Shown: piece after piece, positions 42,503 to 50,034 of the stretch
Layout of the letters: each line of letters starts with the position of its first letter
Numbering within the stretch: position 1 is the stretch's first letter
NCBI GenBank assembly: GCA_025360225.1
Contig: JANYCN010000036.1
Location: 62,001-126,000 of the forward strand
Length of the DNA: 64,000 nt
Source: Actinomycetes bacterium
GTDB lineage: Bacteria > Actinomycetota > Thermoleophilia > Gaiellales > F1-60-MAGs149
Direction of reading: 5' to 3'
Program-made: the position numbers and the translations under genes
The notes under the pieces: generated by a model
The model's input: only the letters and a program-made list of their open reading frames with translations
The model's database searches: none
Told to the model about the DNA's origin: nothing

Positions 42503-42873
42503 TCGCCGAGATCGCCCGTCGCGCCGCCGAGGCGAGCCCGGTCTGGGGCGCCCAGGCGACTCCGACCGCTGGCGCTCTCGGCGAGCTCGGCACGCGTGTC
42601 TCTCCCGCCTACGCCCTGGGGCTCGAGACGATCCGCGAGGGCTACCTCGTCCATCACGGCGCTGGACGTGCGTTCTCGCCAGCGACCTCCGAGCAGGCGA
42701 TCCTGCTCGGCGACTACCTCTACGCGGCCGGCCTCGTAGAGATCTGCCGCTCCGGCAGCATTGAGGCGGTGCGCGTGCTCGCGCGGCTGATCGCGGACGT
42801 CTCGGACGACCGCGCGCGAGGCCTTGCCGACGATCCAGCACGCTGGGCGAGCGTCGTCGAGGACCTCGCGTGA
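42499..42873 (+). CDS. small polyprenyl-synthase-like protein, candidate regulatory/short subunit
   Basis: A 124-residue protein not clearly assignable. The middle, QAILLGDYLYAAGLVEICRS followed by GSIEAVRVLARLIADVSDDR, recalls the LLAGDYLF...A helix pair of isoprenyl diphosphate synthases. The DDxxD aspartate motifs are absent, so it cannot be a catalytic synthase by itself. This fits the small subunit of heterodimeric long-chain prenyl synthases such as HepS, which is inference. It overlaps hemB by four bases (GTGA) and the UbiD gene by four bases (GTGA), so all three are coupled; a full polyprenyl synthase lies at 49.1 kb. A GTG at 42490 is an alternative start. Confidence 0.6.
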   Translation: MIAEIARRAAEASPVWGAQATPTAGALGELGTRVSPAYALGLETIREGYLVHHGAGRAFSPATSEQAILLGDYLYAAGLVEICRSGSIEAVRVLARLIADVSDDRARGLADDPARWASVVEDLA

Positions 42874-44369
42874 AGGACCTCCGCGAATGGATCGCGCTGC
42901 TGCGCGCCGAGGGCGAGCTCGTCGAGGTAACAGCAGAGGTCGACCCGCACCTCGAGATCACCGAGATCGCCGACCGCACGATGAAGGCCGGTGGGCCGGC
43001 GCTGTTGTTCCGCAACGTCCGCGGCTCGTCGATGCCGGTGCTGATCAACCAGTTCGGCACCGAGCGCCGCATGTGTCTCGCGCTCGGCGTGGAGAGCCTC
43101 GACGAGGTGCGCCAGCGCGTCGCCGACATCTTCGAGCTCCTGAGCCCGCCGAAGGGTCTCGGCGAGGCGCTCGGCGCGGCGGCGACTGGCCTGCGGACGC
43201 TGAAGGACTCGAAGCCGAAGATCGTCTCCTCGGCGCCGTGCCAGGAGGTCGTGATGGCTGAGCCCAACCTCGACGTCCTGCCGATCATGCAGTGCTGGCC
43301 CGAGGACGGCGGACCGTTCATCACGCTGCCGAGCGTGATCACGCGCGATCCGGTGACCGGTGGACGCAACGTCGGCATGTACCGCCTGCAGAAGCACTCC
43401 GCGACGACGCTTGGCCTGCACTGGCAGATCCACAAGGACGCGGCAGCTGACTGGCGCGCCGGTGCTGGTCGGATGGAGGTGGCGATCGCGCTCGGCGGCG
43501 ATCCGATCAGCATCTACGCTGGGTCGCTGCCGCTGCCCAAGCACATCGACGAGCACGCCGTCGCGGGCGTCCTGCGCAGCGAGCGCGTCGAGCTGGTGCG
43601 CTGCAAGACGGTCGACCTCGAGGTGCCCGCGAACGCCGAGATCATCATCGAGGGCTGGTGTGAGCGCGGCGTGCTCGCACCCGAGGGACCGTTCGGCGAC
43701 CACACGGGCTACTACACGCCGGTCGACCAGTTCCCGGTGCTGAACGTGACGGCGATCACGCACCGCAAGGATCCGATCTACCCCTCGATCGTCGTCGGGG
43801 TTCCGCCCTCCGAGGACGTCTGGCTCGGCAAGGCGACCGAGCGGATGTTCCTGCCGGCGGTGCAGATGACGCTGCCCGAGGTCGTCGACTACGACCTGCC
43901 GTTCGCGGGCGCGTTCCACAACTGCTGCATCGTCTCGATCAGGAAGTCCTTCCCCGGGCATGCACAGAAGGTGATGCACGCGATCTGGGGAACGGGGCTG
44001 CTGAGCCTCACCAAGGCCGTCGTCGTGGTCGACGAGTGGGTTGACGTGCACGACTACACGCAGGTGATGTGGCAGCTTGGCGCGAACGTCGACCCTGGCC
44101 GTGACGTGATGCTCTCCAGCGGTCCGCTCGACCAGCTTGATCACGCACCTTCGCGGCCGAGCCTCGGGGGCAAGATCGGCTTCGATGCTACGGCAACGTG
44201 GCCGGAGGAGGGCTACGCCCGCACCTGGCCGGCCGTGGCACGCATGGATGATGCGACCAAGGCAGGTGTGGATGCCCGTTGGGGCGAACTGGGCATCATG
44301 CTTTCGGGTAGGGAACGGCCGGGCCCAAGCTCGGCGCGTAGGAGCCGATTCGGGAGGAGGGGATCGTGA
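42870..44369 (+). CDS. UbiD-family prenylated-FMN-dependent decarboxylase, probably MqnL-type
   Basis: A 499-residue UbiD-fold enzyme. Conserved blocks are EITEIADRTMKAGGPALLF, SVITRDPVTGGRNVGMYRLQ, HWQIHKDA, EIIIEGWCERGVLAPEGPFG, DHTGYYTPVDQFPVLNVTAI and the Glu/Arg-bearing SIRKSFPGHAQKVMHAIWG. It decarboxylates an aromatic acid with the prenyl-FMN made by a UbiX partner, which is encoded at 47.7 kb. In futalosine-pathway organisms this pair removes the carboxylate of the prenylated naphthoate, and the flanking mqn genes make that the best assignment. Its GTG overlaps the previous stop codon. Confidence 0.88.
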   Translation: MKDLREWIALLRAEGELVEVTAEVDPHLEITEIADRTMKAGGPALLFRNVRGSSMPVLINQFGTERRMCLALGVESLDEVRQRVADIFELLSPPKGLGEALGAAATGLRTLKDSKPKIVSSAPCQEVVMAEPNLDVLPIMQCWPEDGGPFITLPSVITRDPVTGGRNVGMYRLQKHSATTLGLHWQIHKDAAADWRAGAGRMEVAIALGGDPISIYAGSLPLPKHIDEHAVAGVLRSERVELVRCKTVDLEVPANAEIIIEGWCERGVLAPEGPFGDHTGYYTPVDQFPVLNVTAITHRKDPIYPSIVVGVPPSEDVWLGKATERMFLPAVQMTLPEVVDYDLPFAGAFHNCCIVSIRKSFPGHAQKVMHAIWGTGLLSLTKAVVVVDEWVDVHDYTQVMWQLGANVDPGRDVMLSSGPLDQLDHAPSRPSLGGKIGFDATATWPEEGYARTWPAVARMDDATKAGVDARWGELGIMLSGRERPGPSSARRSRFGRRGS

Positions 44370-44395
44370 GAGAGCTTGTGCGTTTCGTTCTCACG

Positions 44396-44425
44396 TTGAC
44401 ACCTGTCCGGCGGCGCGAGCAGAAT
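44396..44425 (+). promoter_or_regulatory. sigma-70-type promoter of the cytochrome bc operon
   Basis: TTGACA (44396-44401), an 18-bp spacer and CAGAAT (44420-44425) form a conventional promoter. The transcript would begin near 44432 and carry a strong GGAGGAGG ribosome site at 44444-44451 nine bases before the GTG of the Rieske gene. This contrasts with the leaderless genes elsewhere in the window. Confidence 0.6.
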
Positions 44426-44460
44426 GCGGGCGTACAGCCCATCGGAGGAGGTTGAGCTTC

Positions 44461-45114
44461 GTGGCGGATCCCTCGGGGAGCCACAACGAGTCCCAGAACG
44501 CTGCGGGTGCTGCCGCCGGCGCGTACGCCGACCCGGCGAGCGCCGCCGCGGCGGTCTCGCGCGGGCGCTTCCTCACGGGCGTCACGTTGGGGCTCGGTGG
44601 ACTGATCGGTGCCGCCGTGACCGTTCCGGTGGTCGGCTTCGCGCTCGGGCCGTCGTTTGCGGGCGAGGAGTGGTACTGGGTTGACCTCGGCCCTGTCGAT
44701 GCCTTCAAGGCGGGCGACAAGTCCTACACGCCTGTCCACTTCGAGCGTACCCCGAACGGTGGCAACCTTGCACGTCGCGTCGCCTTCGTGCGGCGCGACA
44801 CGGACACCGCGTTCACGGTCGTCTCCAACACCTGCATGCACCTCGGCTGCCCCGTGCAGGCGGGCTCGCTCGGCTTCTCGTGCCCGTGCCATGGCGGCCA
44901 GTACGACAGCGAGGGTAGGCGCATTGCTGGCCCGCCGGTTCGGCCGCTCAACCGCTACCAGTCGCGCGTCGAGAAGAACCACCTGTTCATCGGGCGCGTG
45001 TTCGCCTCGAAGGAGCTCGATAACGGGAGCGTCGTGATGACCGACTCCTGGAAGGATCCGGGCGAGCCCGTCACCGGTTTCCTCTCGTACCTCTACCCCG
45101 CGCCCCCGCGCTAG
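44461..45114 (+). CDS. qcrA: Rieske iron-sulfur subunit of menaquinol-cytochrome c reductase
   Basis: A 217-residue subunit with one membrane helix (about 37-62, FLTGVTLGLGGLIGAAVTVP) and an outer Rieske domain. The [2Fe-2S] ligands are C125 and H127 in CMHLGC, and C141 and H144 in CPCHGG; C130 and C143 would form the disulfide. The GTG at 44461 is set by GGAGGAGG; in-frame upstream sequence overlaps the UbiD gene. It is followed nine bases later by the cytochrome b gene. Confidence 0.94.
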   Translation: MADPSGSHNESQNAAGAAAGAYADPASAAAAVSRGRFLTGVTLGLGGLIGAAVTVPVVGFALGPSFAGEEWYWVDLGPVDAFKAGDKSYTPVHFERTPNGGNLARRVAFVRRDTDTAFTVVSNTCMHLGCPVQAGSLGFSCPCHGGQYDSEGRRIAGPPVRPLNRYQSRVEKNHLFIGRVFASKELDNGSVVMTDSWKDPGEPVTGFLSYLYPAPPR

Positions 45115-45123
45115 GAACCCGAG

Positions 45124-45837
45124 ATGGCACCTCCCATTCCTTCCCCGAAGGAGCTCGCGCAGATCCCGGTCGACTGGATCGAGGAGCGCAGCGGGCTCGT
45201 CTCGGGCCACAAGTACCTGCTGTTCCGCAACGTCCCGAAGGACATCTCGTGGCTGCAGACGCTCGGCTCGGGCCTGATCACGACCTTCCTGATCCAGGCG
45301 ACGACAGGCGTGTTGCTCGCGATGTACTACCAGCCGACGCCTGACGGCGCGTTCTCGTCGATCCAGTACATCACGGACACGGCGACGCTTGGCTGGATGA
45401 TCCGTGGCATGCACAAGTGGGGATCGACGATGTTCGTCATCCTCCTGTTCCTGCACATGGGACGCGTCTTCCTGATGGGCTCCTACAAGTATCCGCGTGA
45501 GATGACCTGGGTTACAGGGGCCGTGCTGTTCCTGATGGTGATGTTCATGTCGTTGACGGGGTATCTCCTGGTGTTCGATCAGCGTGCCTACTGGGCGAGC
45601 GTCGTCGCGATCAACATCAACGGCTCCGCACCGATCCTCGGGCCGTTCATCGCCGAGTTCCTGAAGGTCGGCCCAGAGTTCTCCCAGCACACCCTGTCCC
45701 GCTTCTACTCGCTGCACATGCTCGCCGTCCCGGGCGGCATCATGGCCTTCATCGGGCTGCACCTGTGGCTCGTGATCCGGCTCGGCGTTTCGTCACCACC
45801 CTGGTCAAAGCACCGGGCGAAGGCGGGTGAGGTCTAA
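45124..45837 (+). CDS. qcrB: cytochrome b N-terminal subunit (b6-type)
   Basis: A 237-residue, four-helix heme b protein. Paired histidines are visible in RGMHKWGSTMFVILLFLHMG and in FYSLHMLAVPGGIMAFIGLH, ligating the two b hemes, with GYLLVFDQRAYWAS after helix C near the quinol-oxidation site. This is the split form found in b6f and Bacillus-type complexes, in contrast with the long QcrB of mycobacteria. The stop codon overlaps the next start (TAATG). Confidence 0.94.
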   Translation: MAPPIPSPKELAQIPVDWIEERSGLVSGHKYLLFRNVPKDISWLQTLGSGLITTFLIQATTGVLLAMYYQPTPDGAFSSIQYITDTATLGWMIRGMHKWGSTMFVILLFLHMGRVFLMGSYKYPREMTWVTGAVLFLMVMFMSLTGYLLVFDQRAYWASVVAININGSAPILGPFIAEFLKVGPEFSQHTLSRFYSLHMLAVPGGIMAFIGLHLWLVIRLGVSSPPWSKHRAKAGEV

Positions 45838-46694
45838 TGCCGCGGATGACCGCGCGCGAGCGTCGCGAGGCGTACCAGCGCGAGTACCAGTTCCAGAAGA
45901 AGACCGGCAAGCCGTTCTTCCCCTACGCGGTGCTGCACGACACGATCACCAGCCTGGTCGTCGTCGCCCTCATCATGGGCCTGACGATCCTCTGGCACTC
46001 GGGCTTCGGTCCCGCCCCGACAGAGGCTGGCGGCGAGCGTCCCGGCGGGTTCCTTGGCCCGGCCTACGAGGCCCAGGCCGACCCGGGTACGGCGAGCTAC
46101 GACCCGCGCCCGGAGTGGTACTTCTTCTTCCTCTTCCAGCTGCTGCGGATCTTCTCAACGCCCGAGCTGCTGCTGTTCGGCACGATCATCGTCCCGACGA
46201 TGTTGATGGTGCTGATGCTCGCGTGGCCGTTCCTCGACCGCGGGCCCGAACGCCGTGTCTCCCGTCGCCCCGTCTCGATGGCGCTGGCGATCGGTACGCC
46301 GATCGTGCTGCTCGCGCTGACGTGGTCGGGATCGCAGGCGCCAGCGGTCGGTGGTGCTGCCTCGGGCCACGCCGGCGCCGCGCTGTTCGCTGACACCGGG
46401 CTGGGCTGTGCGAGCTGTCATACCTTGAAGGACGCCGGCGCCAGCGGCACCGTCGGGCCCGTGCTCGACACGCTCAACCCGGACTACAAGACCGCGCTCG
46501 ACTTCATCACGAACGGCAAGGCTGGCACCGCGATGCAGTCGTACAAGGCGAAGGGTGCGACGGCCGACCAGATCGCCTGCGTGGCGTCGTACGTCGCGGC
46601 ATGGGCGAACGGCGGCGCGAAGGCAGCCTCCGTCGACCAGGCGAAGTACGCAGCCGCCTGCAAGGCCGCCGGAGCAGACGGCACGACGAAGTAG
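45837..46694 (+). CDS. qcrC: cytochrome b C-terminal subunit (subunit IV) fused to a cytochrome c domain
   Basis: A 285-residue fusion. Residues ~30-165 are subunit IV with three membrane helices and the quinol-site motif DPRPEWYFFFLFQLLRIF (PEWY). After the third helix (MALAIGTPIVLLALTWSG), residues ~180-275 form a c-type cytochrome with heme site CASCH (GLGCASCHTLKDAGASGTVG) and a likely Met axial ligand in AMQSYKAKGAT. The same fusion occurs in Bacillus QcrC. It passes electrons from the Rieske centre to an oxidase. A 16-bp terminator hairpin follows directly. Confidence 0.92.
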   Translation: MPRMTARERREAYQREYQFQKKTGKPFFPYAVLHDTITSLVVVALIMGLTILWHSGFGPAPTEAGGERPGGFLGPAYEAQADPGTASYDPRPEWYFFFLFQLLRIFSTPELLLFGTIIVPTMLMVLMLAWPFLDRGPERRVSRRPVSMALAIGTPIVLLALTWSGSQAPAVGGAASGHAGAALFADTGLGCASCHTLKDAGASGTVGPVLDTLNPDYKTALDFITNGKAGTAMQSYKAKGATADQIACVASYVAAWANGGAKAASVDQAKYAAACKAAGADGTTK

Positions 46695-46697
46695 CCG

Positions 46698-46743
46698 AGC
46701 ATCGAAGGGGCCGCCACCTCCGGGTGTCGGCCCCTTCGATGCT
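46698..46743 (+). terminator. terminator hairpin of the qcr operon
   Basis: Positions 46698-46713 pair without mismatch with 46728-46743 (16 bp), and the 14-base loop itself contains a CACC/GGTG pair. It begins four bases after the qcrC stop codon. No T-run follows. Confidence 0.75.
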
Positions 46744-46784
46744 GTGACCTCCGACGCCGGCTTGCACGTACGGCTCCTCGTCCG

Positions 46785-46790
46785 TACAAC
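46785..46790 (+). promoter_or_regulatory. -10-like box TACAAC of the toxin-antitoxin pair
   Basis: TACAAC lies six bases before the ATG at 46797. The final base is C where other sites have T. Confidence 0.4.
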
Positions 46791-46796
46791 GCGGGC

Positions 46797-47075
46797 ATGG
46801 CCGCCATCAAGCAGGATCGCGTTGAGGTTCGTGTACCGGAGTCCGAGAAGCGCCTGTACGCGCTCGCGGCGGCGCGCGCTGACGAGACGGTGAGCGACTT
46901 CATGCGCCGCGCGGCGCGCGAGGAGGCCAGACGCACGCTCGCCAAGGACACGACGATCCTCCTCTCGACGGCCGAGGCGCAGCGCTTCGTGGCGACCCTC
47001 GATGCGGACGTGGTGGACGACACGGCCACACGCCTCGCCGACCTCAACCGCCACCGGGATCACTTCGCGACGTGA
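46797..47075 (+). CDS. DUF1778/TacA-type ribbon-helix-helix antitoxin
   Basis: A 92-residue protein. The N-terminal RVEVRVPESEKRLYALAAAR and ETVSDFMRRAAREEARRTL form the ribbon-helix-helix DNA-binding unit, and the acidic C-terminal tail (TAEAQRFVATLDADVVDDTA) would wrap the toxin. The overlap with the acetyltransferase toxin gene and the order antitoxin-first match TacA/TacT systems. It probably autoregulates its own promoter with the toxin as co-repressor. Confidence 0.85.
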   Translation: MAAIKQDRVEVRVPESEKRLYALAAARADETVSDFMRRAAREEARRTLAKDTTILLSTAEAQRFVATLDADVVDDTATRLADLNRHRDHFAT

Positions 47076-47584
47076 CGCGCCACGCGCCGCCGGCCGCGTT
47101 CGATTCGACACGGCAGCGGAGCGACTCCTTCCGATGCGGACACCCGGCCCCGGACGCGTGGCTGCAGGTGTACGCGGGGCAGAACGAGAGCCGGAACGCA
47201 GCTCGCACGTTCGTTACGGTCGACGGTGAGACGACCGAGATCGTCGGCTACTACACGCTCGTCGCGTCGTCGCTGGCCCTCGCGGAAGCGACGAGCGACG
47301 TCGCGCGCTCCCTCGCCCCGCGCTTCCCGGTCCCGGTCGTCCTGATCGCACGCCTCGCCGTGGACGAGCGCCACCAGGGCGTCGGGCTTGGAGGCGCGCT
47401 CCTGCGGGACGCCGTCACCCGGACGCTGCGGGCGAGCGAGCACGTCGGCGTCCACGCGATCGTCGTGGATGCGATCAGCGCGGCGGCCGCCGCGTTTTAC
47501 CGCCGCTTCGGGTTCGCGGGCCTGACCGACGACGACGCTCGGCTGATGGTTACGCTCGACGCGGCCCAACGCCACCTCGCGTGA
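47072..47584 (+). CDS. TacT-like GNAT acetyltransferase toxin
   Basis: A 170-residue GNAT-fold protein. In TacT toxins this enzyme acetylates aminoacyl-tRNA and stops translation. The family opening FRCGHPAPDAWLQVYAGQNE, then ARTFVTVD, the coenzyme A loop ARLAVDERHQGVGLGGALLR (with Q/R-x-x-G-x-G), and the tyrosine-bearing AAAFYRRFGF near the end are all present. The GTG start overlaps the antitoxin stop codon. The pair interrupts a long run of quinone and respiration genes, which suggests later insertion. Confidence 0.85.
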   Translation: MTRHAPPAAFDSTRQRSDSFRCGHPAPDAWLQVYAGQNESRNAARTFVTVDGETTEIVGYYTLVASSLALAEATSDVARSLAPRFPVPVVLIARLAVDERHQGVGLGGALLRDAVTRTLRASEHVGVHAIVVDAISAAAAAFYRRFGFAGLTDDDARLMVTLDAAQRHLA

Positions 47585-47694
47585 TCGCGAAGCAGGGGCG
47601 CTCGAGCACCTCGAGGTCGGCGTCACCGTGCGCTGACCCCGCCGCGGTAGGAGGGTGGCGGTAAGCGCCTGCCGACCGGTCACCCCACGCCTGG

Positions 47695-47700
47695 GATACT
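47695..47700 (+). promoter_or_regulatory. possible -10 box GATACT of the menaquinone operon
   Basis: GATACT lies six bases before the ATG of the ubiX-like gene. The first base deviates from the TANNNT pattern. It would drive at least eight coupled genes down to dedA. Confidence 0.35.
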
Positions 47701-47706
47701 GCGTCC

Positions 47707-48300
47707 ATGCGGGTCTTCCTCGGGATCACGGGCGCGTCCGGCGCGCCCTACGCGGCGCGGATCCTGCAGGGCCTCGTCGCGGCCGAGGCGGACGTCGGGC
47801 TCTGCGCCTCGCGTGCCGGGCTCGAGGTGATCGCCTGGGAGCTCTACCGCGATCGCTCGATCGCACCCGACGACGCGCTCGCCCGCTTCCTCGCCGACTT
47901 CGGCGGCCCGTCCGTGACAGCGTACGCGGAGCGCGACTGGTTCTCGCCGTACGCCTCCGGCTCGGCGCGCTGCGACGCCTACGTCATCTGCCCGTGCTCG
48001 ATGGCGACGGCCGGCACGATCGCAACGTCCGGGCAGGCGAACCTGATCCACCGCGCCGCCGGCGTGGCGTTGAAGGAGGACCGCCGGCTGGTGCTGGTTC
48101 CCCGCGAGACGCCGCTGTCGGTGATCCACCTGCAGGCGCTGCTCACCCTGAGGCAGGCCGGCGCGCTCGTCGCCCCCGCGATGCCCGGTTTCTACGGGCA
48201 CCCCGATACCCTGCAGGATGCTGTGGACTTCGTCGCAGGCAAGGTGCTCGACCTGATTGGCGTCGACGCCGGGCTCTTGCGTCGCTGGGGGCAGGCATGA
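47707..48300 (+). CDS. ubiX: UbiX-family flavin prenyltransferase
   Basis: A 197-residue enzyme that prenylates FMN from dimethylallyl phosphate to make the cofactor for UbiD-type decarboxylases. The FMN loop FLGITGASGAPYAARIL, the CPCSMATAGTIATSGQANLIHRA region with the conserved Ser/Met, and LVLVPRETPLSVIHLQALL are diagnostic. In the futalosine pathway this is the partner of MqnL. Its stop codon overlaps the menG start (ATGA). Confidence 0.93.
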   Translation: MRVFLGITGASGAPYAARILQGLVAAEADVGLCASRAGLEVIAWELYRDRSIAPDDALARFLADFGGPSVTAYAERDWFSPYASGSARCDAYVICPCSMATAGTIATSGQANLIHRAAGVALKEDRRLVLVPRETPLSVIHLQALLTLRQAGALVAPAMPGFYGHPDTLQDAVDFVAGKVLDLIGVDAGLLRRWGQA

Positions 48301-49067
48301 CGTCGACGGAGGTCGAGCCCCTCGAGCCACCCGAGCCGGTCGTCATTGAGACGTCTGGCACGCTGCCGCCGGAGCGCGTGCAGGCGATGTTCGACCGCAT
48401 CGCGCGGCCGTACGACATGATGAACCGCGTCATGACCGTCGGGCTCGACCGCCGCTGGCGAGCGCTTGCAGCAGACGAGGCGGTGGTCGGCGCTGGTGCC
48501 ACCGTGCTCGACTGCTGCTGTGGCACCGGCGACCTCGCCCTGGAGCTCGCGGGGCGCGTCGGTAACGCTGGCGAGGTGCTGGGCGTCGACTTCTCTACCG
48601 AGATGCTCGCCGTCGCGCGCAGCAAGGCCGAGCGCGCCGGAGCCCGCAACGTGCGCTTCATCGAGGGAGACGCCCTGGCCCTACCGGCGGCGGATGACGA
48701 GTTCGCCGCCGCGACGGTGGCGTTCGGCGTCCGCAACCTCGCCGACTACCTGCAGGGCTTCCGCGAGCTCGCGCGCGTCGTCCGCCCCGGCGGGCGCGTC
48801 GTCTGCCTCGAGATCACGAACCCGCAGCACGGACACCTCGCGCGGTTCTACCGCGTGTGGTTTGACCGGCTGGTGCCGGCGATCGGCAAGGTTGCTGATC
48901 GCGGTGGCAACGGCGCCTACAGCTACCTTCCGGCCTCTGTTCGCCGGTTTCCCGGGCCGTCCGCGCTCGGGCAGGTCATGCTCGACGCCGGCCTCGTGAA
49001 CGTGCGCTACCGCTTGCTGGCTGGTGGGATCGTCGCGCTCCACGTCGGCGAGGTGCCGCGACGATGA
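48297..49067 (+). CDS. menG: demethylmenaquinone methyltransferase
   Basis: A 256-residue UbiE/MenG C-methyltransferase for the last step of menaquinone synthesis. Family blocks are MFDRIARPYDMMNRVMTVGL, LDCCCGTGDLALELAG (the SAM loop), GVDFSTEMLAVARSKA, FGVRNLADYLQGFRELARVV and CLEITNPQHGHLARFYRVWF. The start is ATG 48297, overlapping the ubiX stop codon; the longer in-frame region lies inside ubiX. The gene has an N-terminal extension of about 25 acidic/proline-rich residues before the conserved core. Confidence 0.94.
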   Translation: MTSTEVEPLEPPEPVVIETSGTLPPERVQAMFDRIARPYDMMNRVMTVGLDRRWRALAADEAVVGAGATVLDCCCGTGDLALELAGRVGNAGEVLGVDFSTEMLAVARSKAERAGARNVRFIEGDALALPAADDEFAAATVAFGVRNLADYLQGFRELARVVRPGGRVVCLEITNPQHGHLARFYRVWFDRLVPAIGKVADRGGNGAYSYLPASVRRFPGPSALGQVMLDAGLVNVRYRLLAGGIVALHVGEVPRR

Positions 49068-50033
49068 GCGCCACGGCAGAGTCCGCACACCTCGCCCGCG
49101 ACGACGTCCGCGACTACCTCTCCCGCCTCGAAGACCTGCTTCGGACGACCGGGGCGTCCTCGAATGGCCCGGCGGGTGTTGCAGCGCTCGCGACCGTCGA
49201 CCGGCGGCAAGCGCCTCCGTCCCCTCCTCGTCTACCTCTGCGCACCCGAGGCGGGGCGTACCGGCGACGGTGTGCTGCTCGCCGGCGCGGCCGTCGAGCT
49301 GATCCACTCCGCAACCCTCGTGCACGACGACGTGCTCGACCGCGCTCAGCTCCGCCGCGGACGCCCAACCGTCTGGGCACGCGATGGGGAGCTCGTCGCC
49401 ACGGCGACCGGCGACTACCTCTTTGCCCGAGCCTTCACGATCCTCGCCGAGACCGGCGACATGGCGGCCGTCAGCGAGCTCGCGGAGTGCACCCTCGGGC
49501 TTGCGCGTGGCGAGGCGATGCAGGTCGAGCAGGCACGTCAGCCCGGTACGACCCTCGAGGCGTACCTCGAGCGGTGCGGGCTGAAGACCGGGCTGCTGTT
49601 CGCGACCGCCGCCGCGCTTGGCGGCCGTCTCGGCGGGCTGGGTGAGGAGGCCTTGAGCCACCTTCGGGCGTATGGCCACGCGCTCGGCCTCGCGTTCCAG
49701 ATCGCCGACGACGTCCTCGACTGCGCTGGCTCCATCGAGTCGACCGGCAAGCCGCTTGGCACCGACCTGTTGGACGGCACGACGACCTACCCGCTGCTCG
49801 TCGCGGCGTCGCTTGACCCCGTTGTCGCCCGGGCGGTCGAGCTCGGCCCGGAGCGCGACCACGTGCTCGAGGTCCTCGCGCGGGTCGCCGACACCGGCGC
49901 GATCGCGCGTTCGCGTGTTCTTGCACACGCCTACGCGCGGCAGGCGAACGAGGCTCTCGACGAGCTGGAAGATGACCTCGACACCCAACCGCTCCGCGCC
50001 GTCGCGCTCGGGGTCGTCGACCGGGAGGTCTGA
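49064..50033 (+). CDS. polyprenyl (heptaprenyl-type) diphosphate synthase with an apparent one-base frameshift
   Basis: Makes the isoprenoid side chain of menaquinone. The ATG at 49064 overlaps the menG stop codon (ATGA) and encodes LEDLLRTTGASSNGPAGVAA, but the frame fails at about 49202. The next frame continues with STGGKRLRPLLVYL, LVHDDVLDRAQLRRGRPTVW (first DDxxD motif, here DDVLD), GDYLFARAF and LAFQIADDVLDCAGS (second DDxxD). Removing one C at 49201-49202 joins both frames as ATVDGGKRLRP. A frameshift error, a recent mutation or an internal start at 49164 (which would lose ~45 residues) are the alternatives. The gene should be needed for respiration, so an error is most likely. Confidence 0.83.
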
Positions 50034-50034
50034 C

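Noticed and set aside
44396..44460. Riboswitch-like leader before the Rieske gene
   Set aside because: The predicted leader is only about 30 bases and holds little more than the ribosome site.
49024..49302. A separate 92-residue gene at the start of the polyprenyl synthase
   Set aside because: Arg/Pro-rich shadow frame overlapping menG and the synthase; the frameshift explanation fits the real coding sequence.
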